Source of the DNA: an uncultured Massilia sp.
GTDB lineage: Bacteria > Pseudomonadota > Gammaproteobacteria > Burkholderiales > Burkholderiaceae
Direction: 5' to 3'
NCBI GenBank assembly: GCA_946481275.1
Contig: CAMLMV010000053.1
Location: 1 to 46,738, forward strand
DNA length: 46,738 bases
Shown here: positions 1 through 7,905 of the stretch, piece after piece
Layout of the letters: every line of letters begins with the position of its first letter
Position numbering within the stretch: position 1 is the first letter of the stretch
Notes under the pieces: model-generated
What the model saw: the letters and a program-made list of their open reading frames with translations, nothing else
Databases searched by the model: none
What the model was told of the DNA's origin: nothing
Program-made: the position numbers and the translations under genes

Positions 1-380
<380 letters not shown>

Positions 381-484
381 GAAAAAACTCCAATCGATAA
401 GAGAACCAGGCAACGGTCAGCGCTGAACAGGCGGGAGCCGAAACACATGCGGGGCAGCCGCGATACCAACGCGTACCAGTCGGT

Positions 485-610
485 GGCTGCCCAGGCGAAC
501 GGCAAGTTTGAAATCTCACGTTCCCCGGTGGGTGCCCACCTTCGCCACGCGCCGGCAGGCCGATCGCTCCTGATCGGACGGCAGCGCACGGTTTTCGCCA
601 GTCACGTGAG
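485..610 (-). promoter_or_regulatory. ZTP (pfl) riboswitch in the glyA leader
   Basis: The reverse-strand RNA matches the ZTP/ZMP aptamer layout. It starts with CTCACG followed by TGACTGGCG (from 610 down). A variable arm comes next, then CCACCGGGGAACGTGAG, whose CGTGAG (520-515) closes the first helix with CTCACG (610-605). After a short linker it ends with CGCCTGGGCAGCC, the conserved ligand-pocket segment of the second subdomain. glyA is a classical gene of this regulon: ZTP signals 10-formyl-THF shortage and raises glyA expression. A hairpin with arms GGGCAGCC (492-485) and GGCTGCCC (459-452) would consume part of the ligand pocket and could be the ligand-free state. It lacks a U-run, so the mechanism is open. 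The call rests on motif recognition and pairing, without a covariance-model search. Confidence 0.88.
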
Positions 611-628
611 ATGTAAATGGAACCTCGG

Positions 629-658
629 ATTGTACGGGATTGTGCGGCCGCCAGGCAA
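629..658 (-). promoter_or_regulatory. Candidate sigma70 promoter of glyA
   Basis: On the reverse strand TTGCCT (658-653) and TACAAT (634-629) lie 18 bases apart. They match the -35 and -10 consensus at 4/6 and 5/6 positions. Transcription would begin near 622, about a dozen bases before the first aptamer helix at 610, which is the geometry expected for a riboswitch leader. Confidence 0.55.
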
Positions 659-756
659 GGAAACCGATGCCGACCTGTCAACCCGGCCTACGACGCTGCC
701 CCGCGTGGTCATTTCAGCTACAATCTCACGGTTACAACCTGCCAGGCAAAACCAAA

Positions 757-1506
757 ATGATCGTTTTCATCACCGGCGCATCGGCCGGATTCGGCGCCGC
801 CATGGCGCGCACTTTCGTCAAGAACGGCCACCAGGTGGTGCTGGCGGCACGCCGCAAGGACCGCCTCGACGCGCTGGCCAGGGAGCTGGGCGAGTCGGCC
901 CTGCCGATCGCGATGGACGTCACCGACAAGAATTCGATCGAGGAAGCGCTGTCGATGCTGCCGCAGTCCTGGCGCCAGATCGACGTCCTGGTCAACAATG
1001 CCGGCCTGGCCCTGAACACGAAGCCGGCCTACGAAGTGCCGCTGGAAGACTGGGAAACGATGATCGCCACGAACATCAAGGGCCTCGTCACGATGACGCA
1101 TGCCCTGCTGCCCGCGATGGTCGAACGCGGCAGCGGCCTCGTCATCAACATCGGCTCCGTGGCCGGCCGCACCCCGTATCCGGGCGGGAACGTGTACGGC
1201 GCCACCAAGGCGTTCGTCGAGCAGTTCACGCTGAACCTGCGCGCCGACCTCGTGGGCACCGGCGTGCGTGCGACGAACATCGCGCCGGGCCTGTGCGGCG
1301 GCACCGAATTCTCGAACGTGCGCCTGCGCGACGACGCGGCCGCGGCGAAAGTCTACGAAGGCACGCAGCCGCTGACGGCCGAAGACATCGCCGAGACCGC
1401 CTACTGGATCGCATCCCTGCCGCCGCACGTCAACATCAACCACATCGAGATGATGCCGACCTGCCAGGGCTACGGGCCGCTCAACATCAAACGCAACCCG
1501 GGCTGA
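757..1506 (+). CDS. ydfG: YdfG-type NADP-dependent short-chain dehydrogenase
   Basis: A 249-residue classical SDR, close to Escherichia coli YdfG, which oxidises 3-hydroxy acids and serine with NADP and reduces malonic semialdehyde. The start MIVFITGASAGFGAAMA gives the TGxxxGxG nucleotide-binding turn at residues 6-13, and AARRKDR fits an NADP-preferring site. NNAG lies near residue 87. The catalytic Ser is in INIGSVAG, and the Tyr/Lys pair is in VYGATKAF. PGLCGGTEFSNVR and the C-terminal HVNINHIEMMPTCQ are YdfG signatures. The ATG at 757 was chosen because family members begin exactly at MIV; an upstream in-frame ATG at 640 would add residues with no counterpart. It is divergent from glyA. 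TACAAT at 719-724 could be its -10 element, but no good -35 is visible. Confidence 0.93.
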   Translation: MIVFITGASAGFGAAMARTFVKNGHQVVLAARRKDRLDALARELGESALPIAMDVTDKNSIEEALSMLPQSWRQIDVLVNNAGLALNTKPAYEVPLEDWETMIATNIKGLVTMTHALLPAMVERGSGLVINIGSVAGRTPYPGGNVYGATKAFVEQFTLNLRADLVGTGVRATNIAPGLCGGTEFSNVRLRDDAAAAKVYEGTQPLTAEDIAETAYWIASLPPHVNINHIEMMPTCQGYGPLNIKRNPG

Positions 1507-1710
1507 GGCGCCAAGCACAAAAATCGGCCGGCCGGCGAACGAATTGTTTTCGCTTTGTAACAGCGGCGCCGTCCAAAATGAAAAAGTGCTACAGTTGCTG
1601 GCTTGGCATGAGCCTCTCACATTCTCACGCCTGTCACTCATACCTGTGTATATGTACCCTGGCGCACATAGGGCGGGTGGAATGGCGTAAAATGTTTCCC
1701 ATTTTCATTT

Positions 1711-2127
1711 ATGGCAGCTGAAATGCCTTCAGTTTTCACCTGGACAGTTCGCGTCTATTACGAGGATACGGACGCCGGCGGCATCGTGTACTACGCCAAT
1801 TACCTGAAGTTCTTCGAACGTGCGCGCACCGAATGGCTGCGCTCGCTCGGCATCGATCAGCAAACCCTGCGCGACCAGGACGGCGCGCTGTTCGTCGTGC
1901 GCAATGCCAGCGTCGACTATGTGGCGTCCGCGCGCCTGGACGATGAAGTGAAACTGACCCTGAACGTGGAAAAGCTCGGCCGCGCCTCCGTCGAGTTCGC
2001 CCAGCAGGCCTGGCGCGGCGATACGCTGCTCTCCAGCGCCGACGTGAAAGTCGGCTGCATCGATGCCGTCACGATGCGCCCGCGTTCCCTCCCCGACCTT
2101 GCCGCTGCTAAAATGCGTGCCGCCTGA
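1711..2127 (+). CDS. ybgC: Tol-Pal-associated acyl-CoA thioesterase
   Basis: A 138-residue hotdog-fold thioesterase of the YbgC/4-hydroxybenzoyl-CoA type, which hydrolyses acyl-CoA or acyl-ACP in the cytoplasm. The signature YEDTDAGGIVYYANYLKFF (residues 17-35) contains the catalytic Asp; ERARTEWLRSLG follows on the active-site helix. It is the first gene of the tol-pal cluster, 27 bases before tolQ, as in most proteobacteria. Two in-frame ATGs (1711 and 1723) are possible; the second (MPSVFTWTVRVYYED) is closer to usual family starts. TAAAAT at 1688-1693 could be a -10 element for the operon, but I cannot find a convincing -35. The 204-base gap upstream (1507-1710) holds no gene that I can support. 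Confidence 0.92.
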   Translation: MAAEMPSVFTWTVRVYYEDTDAGGIVYYANYLKFFERARTEWLRSLGIDQQTLRDQDGALFVVRNASVDYVASARLDDEVKLTLNVEKLGRASVEFAQQAWRGDTLLSSADVKVGCIDAVTMRPRSLPDLAAAKMRAA

Positions 2128-2154
2128 TCATCCATTTGACCAAATATATAGCCA

Positions 2155-2838
2155 ATGAACGCAGTCCAAGACCTCTCATTCATTGAACTGATCCGCCATG
2201 CCCACGTGCTGGTGCAGTTGCTGATGGCCCTGCTGTTCGCGATTTCGCTCATGAGCTGGACTTATATTTTCCGCAAACTGTTCGCGATCCGCGCGGCACG
2301 CCGCCAGACGGAACAGTTCGAGCGCAGCTTCTGGGCCGGCGGCAACCTGCACACCTTGCACCAGAGCGCCAGCAGCCAGCGCGACCAGAGCGGTCCGCTG
2401 GCCCGCATCTTCGAAGCGGGCATGGGCGAATTCATCAAGGGCAAGCAGGCCTCGCGCGACGCGCTCGACATGGGCGCCGTGCTGGATGGCGCCCGCCGCG
2501 CGATGCGCGCCGCCTTCCACCGCGAACTGGACCAGATGGACACGCACCTGAACTTCCTGGCGTCCGTCGGCTCCGTTTCGCCGTACATCGGCCTGCTGGG
2601 TACCGTGTGGGGCATCATGAACGCGTTCCGCGGCCTGGCGAACGTGCAGCAGGCGACCCTGGCCACGGTTGCGCCCGGCATCGCGGAAGCGCTGATCGCC
2701 ACCGCCATCGGCCTGTTCGCCGCCATTCCGGCCGTGGTCGCGTACAACCGCTTCACCCACGACATCGACCGCCTCGCGATCCGCTTCGAAAGCTTCGTCG
2801 AGGAATTCTCGAACATCCTGCAGCGCCAGTCGCGCTGA
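2155..2838 (+). CDS. tolQ: Tol-Pal system inner-membrane motor subunit TolQ
   Basis: A 227-residue MotA/TolQ/ExbB family protein. TolQ forms the pentameric stator around the TolR dimer and uses the proton gradient to energise TolA during outer-membrane constriction. Three membrane segments are visible: about residues 11-38 (LMALLFAISLMSWTYIF), 133-157 (SPYIGLLGTVWGIMNAF) and 175-200 (AEALIATAIGLFAAIPAVVA). The conserved cytoplasmic loop sits between the first two. Length is normal for the family. The next gene, tolR, starts 20 bases after the stop, so the two are almost certainly co-transcribed. Confidence 0.97.
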   Translation: MNAVQDLSFIELIRHAHVLVQLLMALLFAISLMSWTYIFRKLFAIRAARRQTEQFERSFWAGGNLHTLHQSASSQRDQSGPLARIFEAGMGEFIKGKQASRDALDMGAVLDGARRAMRAAFHRELDQMDTHLNFLASVGSVSPYIGLLGTVWGIMNAFRGLANVQQATLATVAPGIAEALIATAIGLFAAIPAVVAYNRFTHDIDRLAIRFESFVEEFSNILQRQSR

Positions 2839-2858
2839 TCGCCGCCCGAGGAACCGAC

Positions 2859-3287
2859 ATGGCCTTCAACAGCAGCCTGCGGGGCAGCCGTCGCAAGCTC
2901 AAGTCCGAGATCAACGTCGTGCCGTACATCGACGTGATGCTGGTGCTGCTCATCATCTTCATGGCGGTGCCGCCGACGCAGAACCCCAGCGAGATCAAGC
3001 TGCCCAGCGCCGAGCGCTCGACGCAGCCGCCGGACGACTACATCCAGATCGCGATCAGGGAGAACGCCCAGCTGCAGATCGGCATCACGGGCAAGAATCC
3101 GCAGCCGCTGGAAGACGTATCGAGCCGTTCGACGCTCGTCACGCGCCTGCGCGACCTCCACGCCGAGCATCCGGATTATCCGGTCTTGATAGCTGGCGAC
3201 CGCGACAGCAAATACGATGACGTCATCCAGCTGATTTCGGAAGCCAAGAAGATGGGTATCACCCGCGTCGGCCTGGCCACGAAGTGA
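2859..3287 (+). CDS. tolR: Tol-Pal system proton-channel subunit TolR
   Basis: A 142-residue ExbD/TolR protein. After a short basic N-terminus (RGSRRKLKSEINV) a single membrane helix contains VPYIDVMLVLLIIFM. Asp25 in this stretch is the conserved proton-carrying residue. The remainder is the periplasmic domain that reaches the peptidoglycan layer, ending in DVIQLISEAKKMGITRVGL. ATG 2859 is preceded by a GAGGAA ribosome-binding site. Ten bases separate it from tolA. Confidence 0.97.
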   Translation: MAFNSSLRGSRRKLKSEINVVPYIDVMLVLLIIFMAVPPTQNPSEIKLPSAERSTQPPDDYIQIAIRENAQLQIGITGKNPQPLEDVSSRSTLVTRLRDLHAEHPDYPVLIAGDRDSKYDDVIQLISEAKKMGITRVGLATK

Positions 3288-3297
3288 AGACGAACTG

Positions 3298-4278
3298 ATG
3301 TCAGCAACGAAGCAGACCAACATCGGCAACAGCAACGGCGCGCCTTATCACGTGCCGCCTGAACCGAACCGCTGGCCGGCCATCGGCCTGGCGGTGGGCG
3401 TGCACGCCCTGTTGCTGGCGTTCCTGTGGATCGGCGTGAGCTGGCAGAACAATGCGCCCGTCGCCGTCGAAGCGGAGATCTGGGACGTGACGACGCAAAC
3501 CGCCGCCCCGCCGCCCGCCCCTGCCCCGGCGCCCGAACCGGAACCCGAACCCGAGACCCCGCCGCCGCAGCCCGCGCCGAAAGCCGTGGAGCCGCCGCCG
3601 GTCGTCGAAAAACCGCAGCCGAAGGCGCCGGACATCGCCCTCGAGCGCGAGAAGAAACGCAAGGAAGAATTGAAGCGCAAGCAGCTCGAGGAAGAGCGCG
3701 AACGTGAACTCGCCGAGAAGCGCGCGGAAGAAAAGAAAGCGAAAGCGCTCGCCGAGAAGAAGGAACGCGAACTCGAAGAGAAGAAGGCGAAAGCCGACGC
3801 TGAAAAGAAAGAAGCCGAGAAGAAGAAAAAAGAAGAAGCGGAAAAGAAAAAGAAAGAGGAAGCCGACAAGAAGAAAAAGGCCGCCGAAGAACAGAAGAAA
3901 CTGGACGCCGCGCGCGCCGAGGAAATGCGCCGCATCACGGGCGCGGCGGGCAATCCGACCAGCACCGGCTCGGCCGAGAAATCGACGGCGCCGCGCATCG
4001 ACAAGGGCTATACCGCGGCCATCACCGCCAAGGTGAAGGGCAATACGTCGTACGCGGGCAGCCTCGACGAACCGGGCAATCCGACGGCGACCTTCCGCGT
4101 CGAGCAGCTGCCGACCGGCGAGATCATTTCGGTCAGGAAGATCAAGAGCAGCGGCGTGCCGTCATTCGACGACGCGGTCGAAAAGGGCATTACCAAATCG
4201 TCCCCACTGCCAAAGAAGAAAGATGGTACGGTAGAGCGTTCCCTCGTGATCGAGTTCCATATGAAGGATCTGCAGTGA
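3298..4278 (+). CDS. tolA: Tol-Pal system envelope-spanning protein TolA
   Basis: A 326-residue protein with the three-part TolA plan. The N-terminal inner-membrane helix is near residues 22-44 (AIGLAVGVHALLLAFLWIGV). A Pro/Glu-rich segment (about 60-105) leads into a long Lys/Glu/Ala-rich helical domain (about 115-215) that crosses the periplasm. The C-terminal globular TonB_C-like domain (about 235-326) contains YAGSLDEPGNPTATFRVEQL and should contact TolB, Pal and CpoB. Low-complexity AAG/GAA codon runs at 3700-3900 reflect the helical linker and are not a separate repeat element. Its position between tolR and tolB confirms the call. Confidence 0.96.
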   Translation: MSATKQTNIGNSNGAPYHVPPEPNRWPAIGLAVGVHALLLAFLWIGVSWQNNAPVAVEAEIWDVTTQTAAPPPAPAPAPEPEPEPETPPPQPAPKAVEPPPVVEKPQPKAPDIALEREKKRKEELKRKQLEEERERELAEKRAEEKKAKALAEKKERELEEKKAKADAEKKEAEKKKKEEAEKKKKEEADKKKKAAEEQKKLDAARAEEMRRITGAAGNPTSTGSAEKSTAPRIDKGYTAAITAKVKGNTSYAGSLDEPGNPTATFRVEQLPTGEIISVRKIKSSGVPSFDDAVEKGITKSSPLPKKKDGTVERSLVIEFHMKDLQ

Positions 4279-4312
4279 TCGCGTTCCGACCTTAACCATT
4301 GCTGAGAGAAAC

Positions 4313-5581
4313 ATGAAGAAACTACATACCCTGCTGTTTTCGGCCACCCTCCTGATGGGCGTGGCTGCACATGCCCAGCTGAAAGTCGAAATCGCCGGCG
4401 TGGGCAGCAACCAGATCCCGGTCGCGGTCGCGGCATTTGCCGACGAATCCGTGGCGCCCGAACAGGTGTCCGCCATCGTCCGTGCCGACCTCGAGCGCAG
4501 TGGCGTGTTCAAGGTCATCGACGCACGCCAGACCATTTCCGACACCGCGAACATCGACCTGGCCGCGTTCAAGGCCAGCGGTGCCGACGCGCTCGTCGTG
4601 GGTTCCGTGCAGCGTCTCGCGGACGGCCGCTTCCAGGTGCGCTACAAGCTGCTCGACACCGTCAAGCAGACGCAGCTGTCGCAACTGTCGGACGCCGTCA
4701 CCGCGCGCAACACGCGGCTGGAAGGCCACCGCATCGCCGACGACGTCTACGAAAAACTGACCGGCGTGCGCGGCATCTTCTCGACCCGCATCACGTACGT
4801 GAAGCAGGATCCGGCCGCGCGCGACTACAAGCTCGTCGTGGCGGATGCGGACGGCGAAGGCGAGCAAGTCGCCGCGCACGGCCGCGAGCCGATCATCTCG
4901 CCGTCGTGGGCGCCGGACGGCACGAAGGTCGCGTACGTCTCGTTCGAACTGCGCAAGCCCGTGATCTATGTGCAGAACCTGGTGACGGGCCAGCGCACGG
5001 TGGTCGCGAACTTCAAGGGCAACAACTCGGCCCCGTCCTGGTCGCCCGACGGCACCCGGCTGGCGGTCGGCCTGACCAAGGACACGAACAACTACCAGGT
5101 TTACATCGTGAACGCGGACGGCAGCGGCGTGCGCCGCCTGACGAACTCGAACAGCATCGACACGGAACCGCAATTCTCGGCCGACGGCCAGTCGATTTAC
5201 TTCACCAGCGACCGCAGCGGCGGCCCGCAAATCTACAAGATGAGCGTGAACGGCGGGCAGGCAACCCGCGTCACGTTCAACGGCAACTACAATATCAGCC
5301 CTCGTGTATCCCCGGACGGCAAGACGCTGGCGTGGATTTCGCAACGCGATGGGGGTTTTTCCCTGTATGCGATGGACCTGGCTTCCGGTCAGGAACAACG
5401 CTTGGCCGATGGGGCCACCGAACCGAGTTTTTCGCCGAACGGCAAATACATCATGTATGCGACGAAGGGTGGCGGGCGCACCGCGTTGGCCGTTGTGTCG
5501 GTCGACGGACGCGTCAAGCAGCGCTTGAGCACCCAAGCGGGAAACATTCGGGAGCCCAGCTGGGGCCCGTTTATGAAGTAA
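4313..5581 (+). CDS. tolB: Tol-Pal periplasmic beta-propeller protein TolB
   Basis: A 422-residue periplasmic protein with signal peptide MKKLHTLLFSATLLMGVAAHA and likely cleavage before QLKVEIAG. The N-terminal domain (about 22-160) is followed by a six-bladed propeller made of WD40-like PD40 repeats. Their signatures are visible as SPSWAPDGTKVAYVS, APSWSPDGTRLAVGL, EPQFSADGQSIYFTSDR, SPRVSPDGKTLAWIS and EPSFSPNGKYIMYAT. TolB binds Pal and is released by energised TolA. TGAGAG precedes the start, and the pal gene follows after 24 bases. Confidence 0.97.
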   Translation: MKKLHTLLFSATLLMGVAAHAQLKVEIAGVGSNQIPVAVAAFADESVAPEQVSAIVRADLERSGVFKVIDARQTISDTANIDLAAFKASGADALVVGSVQRLADGRFQVRYKLLDTVKQTQLSQLSDAVTARNTRLEGHRIADDVYEKLTGVRGIFSTRITYVKQDPAARDYKLVVADADGEGEQVAAHGREPIISPSWAPDGTKVAYVSFELRKPVIYVQNLVTGQRTVVANFKGNNSAPSWSPDGTRLAVGLTKDTNNYQVYIVNADGSGVRRLTNSNSIDTEPQFSADGQSIYFTSDRSGGPQIYKMSVNGGQATRVTFNGNYNISPRVSPDGKTLAWISQRDGGFSLYAMDLASGQEQRLADGATEPSFSPNGKYIMYATKGGGRTALAVVSVDGRVKQRLSTQAGNIREPSWGPFMK

Positions 5582-5605
5582 AATTTTTTGACCAGGAGAA
5601 AAACC

Positions 5606-6133
5606 ATGCGTAATGTAAAAAGTGTAGCGTTCATCGTGGCCGCCGCCGCCCTGCTGTCGGCATGCTCGTCGACCAAGCTGCAGGAAGCCCCGAAAGTCGA
5701 AGAAAAGCCGGTCGCCCAGGCACCGACCCCGCCGGTCGACAACCGTGAAATCCGTCCGGTTGAAACCCCGTCGGTCGATCCGCTGAACGATCCGAAAGGC
5801 GTTCTGGCGAACCGCAGCGTGTACTTCGACTTCGACAGCTACGTTGTCCGTGACGACGGCAAGCCGGTCGTCGAGAACCACTCGGCTTACCTGTCCAAGA
5901 ACAAGCAGCGCAAGGTCCTGATCCAGGGCAACACCGACGAGCGCGGCGGCACCGAATACAACCTGGCCCTGGGCCAGAAGCGCGCCGAAGCCGTGCGCAA
6001 GTCGATGGCTGCCCTGGGCGTGTCGGACAGCCAGATGGAAGCTGTTTCGCTGGGCAAGGAAAAGCCGAAGGCCACCGGCCACGACGAAGCTGCCTGGGCT
6101 GAAAACCGCCGCGCCGACATCGTCTATCAATAA
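5606..6133 (+). CDS. pal: Peptidoglycan-associated lipoprotein Pal
   Basis: A 175-residue outer-membrane lipoprotein. The signal MRNVKSVAFIVAAAALLSAC has lipobox LSAC, with Cys20 as the lipidation site, and the following SS residues fit outer-membrane sorting. A linker of about 50 residues leads to the OmpA-like peptidoglycan-binding domain (about 70-175): VYFDFDSYVV, IQGNTDERGGTEYNLALGQ with its diaminopimelate-binding Asp and Arg, and ENRRADIVY. AGGAG sits before ATG 5606. A strong hairpin after the gene (6187-6225) may separate most tolQRAB-pal transcripts from cpoB. Confidence 0.97.
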   Translation: MRNVKSVAFIVAAAALLSACSSTKLQEAPKVEEKPVAQAPTPPVDNREIRPVETPSVDPLNDPKGVLANRSVYFDFDSYVVRDDGKPVVENHSAYLSKNKQRKVLIQGNTDERGGTEYNLALGQKRAEAVRKSMAALGVSDSQMEAVSLGKEKPKATGHDEAAWAENRRADIVYQ

Positions 6134-6186
6134 TCGGGACGCTGTCGTGCCTGCCTGAGAGCTGGCGCTCCCGGCAGATTTGACAG

Positions 6187-6225
6187 CGGGGCGGGATGCG
6201 GTGCAGACTGCATCCCGCCCCGTTT
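6187..6225 (+). terminator. Strong GC-rich hairpin between pal and cpoB (terminator or attenuator)
   Basis: CGGGGCGGGATGC (6187-6199) pairs perfectly with GCATCCCGCCCCG (6210-6222) across a 10-base loop and is followed by only TTT. The 13-bp stem is very stable, but the short U-run suggests partial termination or mRNA 3'-end stabilisation rather than complete stop. cpoB begins 40 bases downstream. Confidence 0.6.
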
Positions 6226-6264
6226 CCATTTGGATTCCCAAGTTTTCATAGGTCTAGAAAAGTC

Positions 6265-7029
6265 ATGATGATCAAACCGTCCCAGTTCCGCCTCGCCGCC
6301 GTCGCCCTCGCCCTGACCGCCTGGCTGCCCCTGCAGGCAAACGCCGGCCTGCTCGACGACGACGAAGCCCGCAAGGCGATCCTCGATCTGCGCGCCAAGG
6401 TCGATACACTGGCACGCGACATCAACGCCCGCGTCGACACGAAGGCCGACAAGTCGATCAGTCTCGACCTGGTGAACCAGCACGAGCAGACCATGCAGGA
6501 AATCTCGCGCCTGCGCGGCCAGGTCGAAGTCCTGGCCAACGAGATCGCCAACGCCCAGAAGAACCAGAAAGACCTGTACGCGGACCTCGACGCCCGCATC
6601 AAGAAACTCGAACCGCGCCAGGAAACGATCGACGGCCAGACCGCCGAAGTCCTGCCAAGCGAAAAGAAAACCTACGACAGCGCGATGGAGCTGTTCAAAT
6701 CGGGCGACTACAAGGCCGCCGCCGTCGCCCTGCAGGATTTCGTACGCCGCTTCCCCGACTCGGCCTACGCCGCCAATGCCCAGTACTGGCTCGGCAACGC
6801 CTATTACGCCCAGCGCGACTACAAGAACGCGATCGCCGCCCAGGAAGGCGTCGTCGCCAACTACGGCACGAGCGCCAAGGCCCCGGACGCCATGCTCAAC
6901 ATCGCCTCCAGCTACACGGAGCTGAAGGACAAGAAGAACGCCAAGAAGGCCCTGCAGCAGCTCGTGTCGAAGTTCCCGGACTCGGCCGCGGCGCAGGCGG
7001 CCAAGGACCGCCTGGCGGCGCTGAAGTAA
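6265..7029 (+). CDS. cpoB: Cell division coordinator CpoB (YbgF)
   Basis: A 254-residue periplasmic protein that links outer-membrane constriction to septal peptidoglycan synthesis through TolA and PBP1B. The signal peptide MMIKPSQFRLAAVALALTAW runs on to a likely cut after LQANA. An N-terminal coiled-coil trimerisation domain follows (about 32-125, rich in heptads such as DLRAKVDTLARDINARVDTK). The C-terminal half has tandem TPR motifs (YDSAMELFKSGDYKAAAVAL, AQYWLGNAYYAQRDYKNAI, LNIASSYTELKDKKNAKKAL). Start ATG 6265 or 6268 is preferred because it gives an immediate signal peptide. It is the last gene of the Tol-Pal cluster; the tRNA-Lys promoter begins six bases after its stop. Confidence 0.95.
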   Translation: MMIKPSQFRLAAVALALTAWLPLQANAGLLDDDEARKAILDLRAKVDTLARDINARVDTKADKSISLDLVNQHEQTMQEISRLRGQVEVLANEIANAQKNQKDLYADLDARIKKLEPRQETIDGQTAEVLPSEKKTYDSAMELFKSGDYKAAAVALQDFVRRFPDSAYAANAQYWLGNAYYAQRDYKNAIAAQEGVVANYGTSAKAPDAMLNIASSYTELKDKKNAKKALQQLVSKFPDSAAAQAAKDRLAALK

Positions 7030-7034
7030 GCCGT

Positions 7035-7063
7035 TTGACACGACCACAGTTACCCCCTATAAT
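7035..7063 (+). promoter_or_regulatory. Perfect-consensus sigma70 promoter for tRNA-Lys
   Basis: TTGACA (7035-7040) and TATAAT (7058-7063) are separated by exactly 17 bases, a full match to the consensus. The expected start site near 7070 is about six bases before the mature tRNA 5' end. Such strength suits a stable-RNA gene. Confidence 0.9.
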
Positions 7064-7075
7064 CTTGCTTCTTTC

Positions 7076-7151
7076 GGGTCGTTAGCTCAGTTGGTAGAGC
7101 AGCGGACTTTTAATCCGTTGGTCGCTGGTTCGAGCCCAGCACGGCCTACCA
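7076..7151 (+). tRNA. tRNA-Lys (anticodon TTT)
   Basis: A 76-base cloverleaf with encoded CCA. The D-arm contains GCTCAGTTGGTAGAGC. The anticodon stem-loop is CGGAC-TTTTAAT-CCG with anticodon UUU. The T-arm is GCTGG-TTCGAGC-CCAGC. The acceptor stem GGGTCGT/ACGGCCT closes with a G1-U72 wobble and also has U4-G69, both visible in the sequence. It sits directly after cpoB and before a clean terminator, so it forms its own short transcription unit. Confidence 0.97.
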
Positions 7152-7171
7152 GAATTCAGCAGTAGCAAAGC

Positions 7172-7204
7172 AAGGCGTTACGAGTGATCGTGACGCCTTT
7201 TTTG
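7172..7204 (+). terminator. Rho-independent terminator after tRNA-Lys
   Basis: AAGGCGTTACGA (7172-7183) pairs with TCGTGACGCCTT (7188-7199) through one G-U pair around a GTGA loop. A run of Ts follows to 7203, interrupted further on by a G. On the other strand the same stem could also help end transcription of the converging gene at 7218. Confidence 0.88.
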
Positions 7205-7217
7205 TTTTGCACTCCGC

Positions 7218-7736
7218 TCATGCGGTCATCGCCCGCAGCGCCTCGATATCGTCAGGATCGCGTTCGAGCCTGTCGGCCGCTGCGCGGATCTTGCGGTAAT
7301 AGATCCCGTTCCGCACCCCGCGATAATCCATGTACGCCTCGGCGACCGGATCCGCCTGCTTTTCGCGCCTGGCCCGGTCGATCAACGCCTGCAGATAGCG
7401 CGTCCCCATCCGGATATTGGTCGCTTCGTCGATGAAGGCGGGGCTCGCGTGGAATGCATCTGCCTCGACATACAGAGCCGGCTCCGCACAGCGCTGGGAC
7501 GGCGGCTTGCACAGGTTATCGAGCCGGAACAATTCACGGTTGGCCACCTTCAACAGCTGCATCAGTCCCCGCGCACTGCTGCCCTCAGGCTGGGCACACG
7601 CATCGAAGCGCGATTCCATGTAGATCTGGCAGACGATGAGCTCGTCCGGCAGGCAGGAGCGGTTGTTCTCGTGTACGAGCCGACGGATCTCGCGCAGGCG
7701 CGCGAGGGGTTCGGTGCACACCATCTGGTCGGCCAT
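7218..7736 (-). CDS. Lytic-transglycosylase-like (SLT fold) protein without signal peptide
   Basis: A 172-residue protein whose central part resembles the goose-lysozyme/SLT fold of lytic transglycosylases, which cleave the MurNAc-GlcNAc bond of peptidoglycan. IYMESRFDACA places a Glu (about residue 40) where the catalytic acid is expected. SSARGLMQLL matches the GLMQ motif. NIRMGTRYLQALIDRAR resembles the NI..G..YL helix, and AYMDYRGVRNGIYYRKI resembles the later conserved tyrosine region. The start MADQMVCTEPLARL is not a signal peptide. The protein therefore either stays in the cytoplasm or leaves by a dedicated secretion route, as small transglycosylase effectors do. It converges on the tRNA-Lys unit. 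The fold assignment is fairly secure; activity and destination are inference. Confidence 0.7.
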   Translation of the reverse strand: MADQMVCTEPLARLREIRRLVHENNRSCLPDELIVCQIYMESRFDACAQPEGSSARGLMQLLKVANRELFRLDNLCKPPSQRCAEPALYVEADAFHASPAFIDEATNIRMGTRYLQALIDRARREKQADPVAEAYMDYRGVRNGIYYRKIRAAADRLERDPDDIEALRAMTA

Positions 7737-7905
7737 GTCGTCACCTGTCTCGTTACGTCATGCGCTCCATGCTGCTACCCGCAATGCATGAGCGGTTTGC
7801 GCTCGCTCAGGCCGGGTGATCGATTGAACTCAAGTATCCTTCCACCCTGCCCCCGATAATTTCCGTTTGGAATGCCCCGTTCCGCAACCAAGGAATCCGA
7901 TCACC

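Noticed and set aside
3700..3900. A/G-rich repeat as an independent element
   Set aside because: It is the Lys/Glu/Ala helical domain of TolA, expected in this family.
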